Assembly: GCA_023014335.1 (NCBI GenBank)
Contig: JAECYW010000038.1
Location: 185,009 to 249,008 of the forward strand
Direction of reading: 5' to 3'
Length of the DNA: 64,000 bases
DNA from: Galerina marginata
Taxonomy: Eukaryota > Basidiomycota > Agaricomycetes > Agaricales > Galerinaceae
Below, in pieces: positions 59,298-64,000 of this stretch. Numbering within the stretch: the stretch's first letter is position 1; each line of letters begins with the position of its first letter. The position numbers and the translations under genes were made by a program. A model generated the notes under the pieces. That model worked only from the letters and a program-made list of their open reading frames with translations, did not search any database and was not told the DNA's origin.

Positions 59298-59768
59298 CGT
59301 GAACTTCGAAGTTCGCAGATAAAGAATCGTTATCGATTGCGAGATGAAAGTGCATGTGACCGTGTATATAGTATCACCTGAGACGCTGACCCCATTCCAA
59401 TACTAATAGTAGAACTGAATAGGCGCGCGCATAAGTTGCATCGCTTGATCGTTTCAAGTGCGCCAGGGATATAAATCTTGCAGCGTTTAGAGAATTTATT
59501 GGGATAGGTAGCGAATTCAAGACACTCAGTATGCGCAACGCTGCGTGGTGTTGGATATTTTACATTTACGTTGGACAACGATCCAGGGCCGAATTTGGTT
59601 TCATTTGACATTGGTTCATCAATTGCATTGGTGGTGACGCGGTGTCGAGCAGGCGCTAGGGATTTGCCGGCAACTGTATAGTCACATATAACGGTGGCTT
59701 GTGTGACGGTCACATGCCACTTCAGTCTGAAGAGGAAGTTTGTCGCCGTTCAACTCACTCTACTCAAA
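59298..59768. promoter_or_regulatory. divergent promoter of nucleoside hydrolase and RACK1 genes
   Basis: 471 bases. A 127-codon minus-strand frame at 59330-59713 has no family features and is ignored. A pyrimidine-rich stretch lies close to the RACK1 ATG. Confidence 0.35.
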
Positions 59769-61037
59769 ATGTCTGAATCGCTGCGTTTCCTCGGTTCCCT
59801 CGAGGGCCACAAGGGATGGGTTACCGCAATAGCCACATCTTCTGAAAACCCGGACATGATTCTGACTGCCTCGCGGGGTATGAACAGCATTTTCGTGGAT
59901 ATTTGCACCTATCTAATTACTTGAAATAATCAGACAAGACTATCATTGTCTGGCAACTCACTCGCGACGAAGACTCCTACGGGTTCCCTAAACGCATTCT
60001 CCATGGACACAACCACTTCGTTTCTGACGTCGTGATTTCTTCCGACGGTCAATTTGCCCTTTCCTCTTCCTGGGATCACACCCTTCGTCTCTGGGATCTC
60101 AACACCGGCCTGACCACCCGCCGCTTTGTCGGACACACTTCCGATGTACTCTCTGTCAGCTTCAGCGCCGACAATCGACAGATTGTTTCCGGATCACGCG
60201 ACAGGACAATCAAGCTCTGGAATACCCTCGGAGAATGCAAATATGACATCAAGGAGGAAGGTCATACTGAGTGGTCCGTACTCTTCGTTCATTCGTCCTT
60301 CTGACATTAAAATAGTAATTTCAATAGGGTGTCTTGCGTGAGATTCAGCCCTAACGTGCAGAACCCCGTTATTGTATCCTGCGGTTGGGACAAGGTCGTC
60401 AAGGTAAGAAAGATTTCCCTCATCATGCATCGAGTCCCTACCACCGTATGATGCTATATCTTTATATTTGCTACTTCAGAGAGCTTAGCTCTATGAGACC
60501 ACATTTTCCACCAAGATCTCTGACACTTCGATACACTTTGCTCGAATTTTTACTCACATTTCATCATAAGGTCTGGGAACTCTCCAAATTCAAGTTGAAG
60601 ACCAATCACTACGGTCACACTGGCTACATCAACACCGTCTCCGTTTCCCCTGATGGCTCACTCGCTGCTTCAGGTGGCAAGGATGGCATCACCATGCTAT
60701 GGGACTTGAACGAGGGCAAGCACCTCTACTCTCTTGAGGCTGGCGATGTTGTCAATGCCCTTGTCTTTTCTCCTAACCGATACTGGTTGTGCGCTGCCAC
60801 TGCAAGCTGCGTCAAAATATTCGATCTCGAGAGCAAGTGAGTGTGCGATTTTCATCATTATATTACCATCTAATACTTTTGTAGGTCCATTGTGATGAGC
60901 TCAAGCCCGCCTACACCGATGTTCGTGAGGAGGCTAGGCAACCTGAGTGCGTTTCCATTGCCTGGTCCTCTGATGGCCAGACCCTGTTCGCTGGTTTCAC
61001 CGACAACCAACTCCGTGTCTGGACCGTCACCTCATAA
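59769..61037 (+). CDS. RACK1/Asc1/Cpc2, ribosome-associated WD40 protein
   Basis: Five exons: 59769-59877, 59934-60273, 60328-60403, 60571-60836, 60885-61037. Seven WD40 blades, each closing in WD-type ends: IIVWQL, LRLWDL, IKLWNT, VVKVWEL, ITMLWDL, VKIFDL, LRVWTV. The start [24 protein letters not shown] is diagnostic of RACK1, the beta propeller on the 40S head that couples signalling with translation (Gcn4/cross-pathway control in fungi). The last exon needs one G after 60894: GTGATGAG should read GTGGATGAG to give [21 protein letters not shown]. Since the rest is perfectly conserved, I take it as a sequence error. Intron 3 (60404-60570) is 167 nt, about three times the usual length, and hosts a snoRNA. 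Confidence 0.93.
60446..60526 (+). ncRNA. U24-like box C/D snoRNA within RACK1 intron 3
   Basis: Box C is ATGATGC at 60448-60454 (6 of 7 matches to RTGATGA) and box D is CTGA at 60520-60523. Between them lie two segments that I recognise from U24/snR24: ATATTTGCTA at 60464-60473, followed by a D'-like CAGA at 60477-60480, and CCACCAAGATC at 60508-60518 directly upstream of box D. In vertebrate U24 the same two words occupy the same places and guide 2'-O-methylation of 25S/28S rRNA. A degenerate C' box (TATGAGA) may lie at 60492-60498. In budding yeast snR24 resides in the ASC1 intron, the orthologous host gene. No convincing terminal stem is seen. Confidence 0.8.
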
Positions 61038-61225
61038 AAATATTGAAGCGTATTTACGACTAAAGACTACCAGACATGTTTTCTTCCCGTTGTACCCGCA
61101 AAATAACAAAAAAACTTGCCGAAAAACTGAACATCCCTTTTTCACCTGCTACAATATTTCACATTCTTTGAGGTTGCGTTCTCTTTCGTTCCAGTCCCAT
61201 CTATCGAGTCCACCGAAATCAATTT

Positions 61226-61955
61226 TTAGTCCATGATAGGAGATACTAAACTGCAATTCGCAGATATGTGAGGCTCGAGCGCGCCAGCTATCTCCTCTAC
61301 ACTTGAAATTAGCAGTGGTGCAAGGAAGGTTTCAAATTCGAAAGCCATACGAAGCAGTGCCATAAACATCTCCTTGCTGGCTGACAAGTCGGACACATTC
61401 GTCGCTGATGGACTTCGTGTCATATATCCATAGGTGTTTGCCTGTATATATTTCTTGCCATCCTCCTTGGTCAATCAAGGGATTTGGAGGGGATATCCTT
61501 TTCGTGCCAGGTGGAGGAAGTGGTGTGCAATGAATGTCTACATCATTAAACAGCCGAAGGGCTGCGATATTAGAGATGTCTTTTAACTTGATCCTGTCTG
61601 CTTCATGTGAAGGATTCAAAATCTTGACGATATCTGGACTCTCGCTAGATGAGTCAGAGTCTTCTTCCTGGGCATTTTCAAAGGTTCAGAATCGGTCGCC
61701 ATAGATGTACGTTCTTCAATCTCCACGTTTTGTGGGCTCTTCCGCATCCCCACTTGTCAATTCGGACAGGAGTTCTTTCTGAGCGATCTGGACTCTGTGA
61801 AGGAAAGTGTTCCAGGACTCGTCGTTGCTAAAATCAGTGCGGATGATGAGTCCTAGTTCACCATCCTCCAAAACTGGATCGGAAGGGTCGGGATCCGAGT
61901 CATACGTCTTTCGGTGGTTAATCATAACAAAGAAATAAAATGAAGGAATCGACAT
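61226..61955 (-). CDS. conserved hypothetical protein
   Basis: Likely start ATG 61953-61955 MSIPSFYFFVMINHRKTYDSD, then LEDGELGLIIRTDFSNDESWNTFLHRV, an acidic/Ser-rich linker AQEEDSDSSSESPDIVKI, and KLKDISNIAALRLFNDVDI, NPLIDQGGWQEIYTGKHLWIYDTKSISDECVRLVSQQGDVYG. The R-T-D-F-S-N-D-E-x-W box resembles DUF6924-type proteins of unknown role; this is a weak identification. At least one or two single-base shifts between about 61660 and 61750 are needed to join the halves. Another minus-strand frame up to 62081 (containing LRVLYELWPLLADNSVAKMGALVHL) may be a 5' exon. Stop at 61226-61228. Confidence 0.5.
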
Positions 61956-62612
61956 ACAGGTGCACCAAAGCTCCCATCTTTGCCACGCTGTTATCTGCCA
62001 GCAATGGCCACAATTCATAAAGGACGCGCAAACGCCATCTGCGACGACCTTCTGTCGGATGTTGAGATTTCGTTGCTTCATACCGCCTCTATGTGATTGT
62101 CAAGAAATTGCCGAGACTTTTTGATTCAATGGTGATATCAAACCGTGAGGGCGTTCTTGAAAAGGTCGTGGACCATTTATTAGAGAAATTTGGTGTTTCT
62201 TGGTCGTGATTAGAAGCTATGCGGTGTATCGATGTCCGCGTACGGTGCAAGTTGTGATGGTCCCTACATTTGCCCAGCAAACTGCTGGGAGGAATCGGAG
62301 AATCGGGCCGGATGACATCATGGGATTGTGCCCGTGAGAGCTAGTGCCTATTTTGGCTCCCTTAGCCTTCGCTAAGAAACCACGATTCACTTGACTTGTT
62401 CACTGGCTTCTACTCCACCATTAACCATGTCGTCCCATGTCCCATGGTTGCTTCTCATTCTCTCATTGGACTCTATAAAAAAATCTATGTTCCAACCTGG
62501 GCACTGTCAAAATCGAAATCTCGAAGTGCCTTCAAATACAGGTAGATTCGGCTAAACTGGTTAGGTGGTTTCTTCTCTCTAGTTCTTGCGAACTTCTGCC
62601 CACTCGCCAACA
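61956..62612. other. divergent region, possible 5' exon of the hypothetical gene
   Basis: 657 bases. The first 130 may hold an upstream exon of the minus gene. The rest carries the transporter promoter; TATAAAA occurs at 62475-62481, about 130 bases before the ATG. Confidence 0.3.
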
Positions 62613-64000
62613 ATGCCAGGTGGTGTAGCATCCGCTGTTCCTCTTACAGGTAGGCCCATCACTTGTACTTCTATCGGCTCGGACGGGCTCTGGACAGGTT
62701 TTCTCCAGGATCTCAACTGTCACGAGGAAGATGGGCATTTGCCTTCGCTCTTGTCAGCACTTTGTTTTTTACATGTGAGTAAATCCTAGCAGCTATATTT
62801 TACTATGTCCTGACTACTCGTCCTTTCGAATCCAGGGGGTTTTGCTTATGGTGTATGATCAATATTGGTCTATGTGGTTCACTGTGACTCATTTTCTTCT
62901 CAGCTTCTCGACGTTCTAAATGCCCATTTCCAAGTCATCTTTGGCATCAGTAAAACCCAGAGTACATTGCTCCAATTTGCCTATTTTGGAGCGTACATAT
63001 TCTTTTCGCCAATTGCAGGGGTATTTGTAAGTCCTCTATTCTCTTCGATGGGGAAAGCGTCCTCACTGCTCCCCCAATAGATGAATAAAAAGGCTACAAG
63101 GTATGAAGATCGTCTATTTCTAGTCGACGATTTTTCAACCTTTTCCAAGGCGGGTATACACCTTGGGCTCACTTTGTATAGTCTCGGTACGCGATCCATT
63201 TTTGCGTCCTAGACAGATAGCTAAAATTTCATTGATAGGTGCTGTATTCTTTTGGCCATCAGCAAAATTTGCCAAGTACGGTGGCTTCGTAGGCTGCACT
63301 TTTGTCATAGGTAAGCCGAATTAGAGGACATGAGATTTACTTAGATAATATCCGGGTTATCAGGATGTGGTCTCGCTAGTCTCGAAGTAGCGGCGAACTC
63401 GTACATTGCCGTCCTCGGCACACCCAAATACGCTGCTGCTCGGTTAAACTTTAGTCAAGGTTTTCAAGGGGTTGCATCAGTTACAGGACCTCTTATTGCT
63501 TCACGATGGTTCTTTTTGGGAGCGAATGCAACCAAGCTTGACACTGTTCAATGGTATGAGCCGTTGAGTTGTCATTTCATTTTTGACATTGATGAACCCT
63601 TCAGGGTATATCTTGCAGTTGCGGGCCTTGGAGTCGTCTTGAACATCCTGTTTTAGTGGGTAGCCAGATTCAATGTGCTTTCAATCTGTACTGACCGATC
63701 CAATGCGTCTCAGTTTTTGCGATTTGCCCGAGATAGAAGAAGAGGCCATTCTTACCCAAATCGGGAGGACGGAACGCCCGTAGAAGTGGAATCATTTTGG
63801 AGCAGTGGAGATGCATTTTTGGTTTTGTTGCGCAGACAGCTTATGTGTATGTCGTTTTGCCTGACATGCAAATGCGGTGCTAATTCAAACCCTTTAGCGG
63901 TGCTCAAGTCGGAGTAGCTTCACTAGCCGTCAATTATATGCATGAACAGGGAATCGGCATTAGTACTTCAAAAGCCAGTCAATTATTCTCATTTTGTCAA
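62613..64000 (+). CDS. MFS sugar transporter, FucP-like, 3' end beyond window
   Basis: ATG 62613 gives MPGGVASAVPLTGSQLSRGRWAFAFALVSTLFFTWGFAYGLLDVLNAHFQVIFGISKTQST, the first helix of the fucose/glucose-galactose (FHS) MFS family. Next are LLQFAYFGAYIFFSPIAGVF, MNKKGYKVCIHLGLTLYSLGAVFFWPSAKFAKYGGFVGCTFVIGCGLASLEVAANSYIAVLG, QGVASVTGPLIASRWFF and YLAVAGLGVVLNILF. After an intracellular loop comes CIFGFVAQTAYVGAQVGVASLAVNYMHEQGIG. About two thirds of the protein is present. A missing base near 63800 is needed to read EQWRCIFGFVAQTAY. Transports a monosaccharide with protons; which one is not known. Confidence 0.8.

Noticed and set aside
59330..59713. 127-codon minus-strand frame
   Set aside because: Lies in the divergent promoter of nucleoside hydrolase and RACK1; sequence has low coding character and no recognisable motif.

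Overview
The window reads as nuclear DNA of a mushroom-forming basidiomycete (Agaricomycetes-type). Genes are dense on both strands (about 29 in 64 kb), broken by many short GT-AG introns of roughly 48-65 nt, and several belong to families typical of these fungi: DASH subunit DAD2, basidiomycete BTB proteins, a fungal GH78 rhamnosidase and a FucP-type MFS sugar transporter. I see no bacterial-style operon, transposon, CRISPR array, tRNA or rRNA. All gene models were spliced by eye, so internal exon limits are firm only where exact positions are given.

Left part (1-13.4 kb): partial BTB gene, DMAC1-like mitochondrial protein, mitochondrial enoyl-CoA hydratase, a tandem pair of YCII-related proteins, a second BTB gene, a RING protein, Mediator MED12 and DASH subunit DAD2. 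Middle (13.4-37 kb): CSC1/TMEM63-like channel, SCY1-like pseudokinase, Mediator MED14, SLX1 nuclease with a long AT-hook tail, an N-acetyltransferase, PEP carboxykinase, the ER Hsp70 BiP and a PHD-finger protein. Right part (37-64 kb): GH78 alpha-L-rhamnosidase, a multi-pass membrane protein, DNA primase small subunit, an unknown basidiomycete protein, AP-4 epsilon-like adaptin, BUB2 GAP, a bZIP factor, an amino-acid permease, a nucleoside hydrolase, RACK1 with an intronic U24-like box C/D snoRNA, a conserved hypothetical protein and a FucP-like transporter running off the end.

These are mostly unlinked housekeeping functions. The only functional pairing is MED12 and MED14, two subunits of the same complex within 15 kb, and a loose nutrient cluster at the right end (rhamnosidase, permease, nucleoside hydrolase, sugar transporter).

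The best findings are the U24-like snoRNA in the RACK1 intron, the SLX1 tail with repeated acidic and AT-hook modules, a YCII gene whose three introns all keep the reading frame when retained, and a striking difference in sequence quality. From about 37 kb rightwards nearly every gene, including the highly conserved RACK1, needs one or more single-base corrections, most often a base missing from a short homopolymer. The left-hand genes I spliced need none that I could establish. This points to consensus indel errors rather than mass pseudogenisation, with the rhamnosidase as the unclear case.
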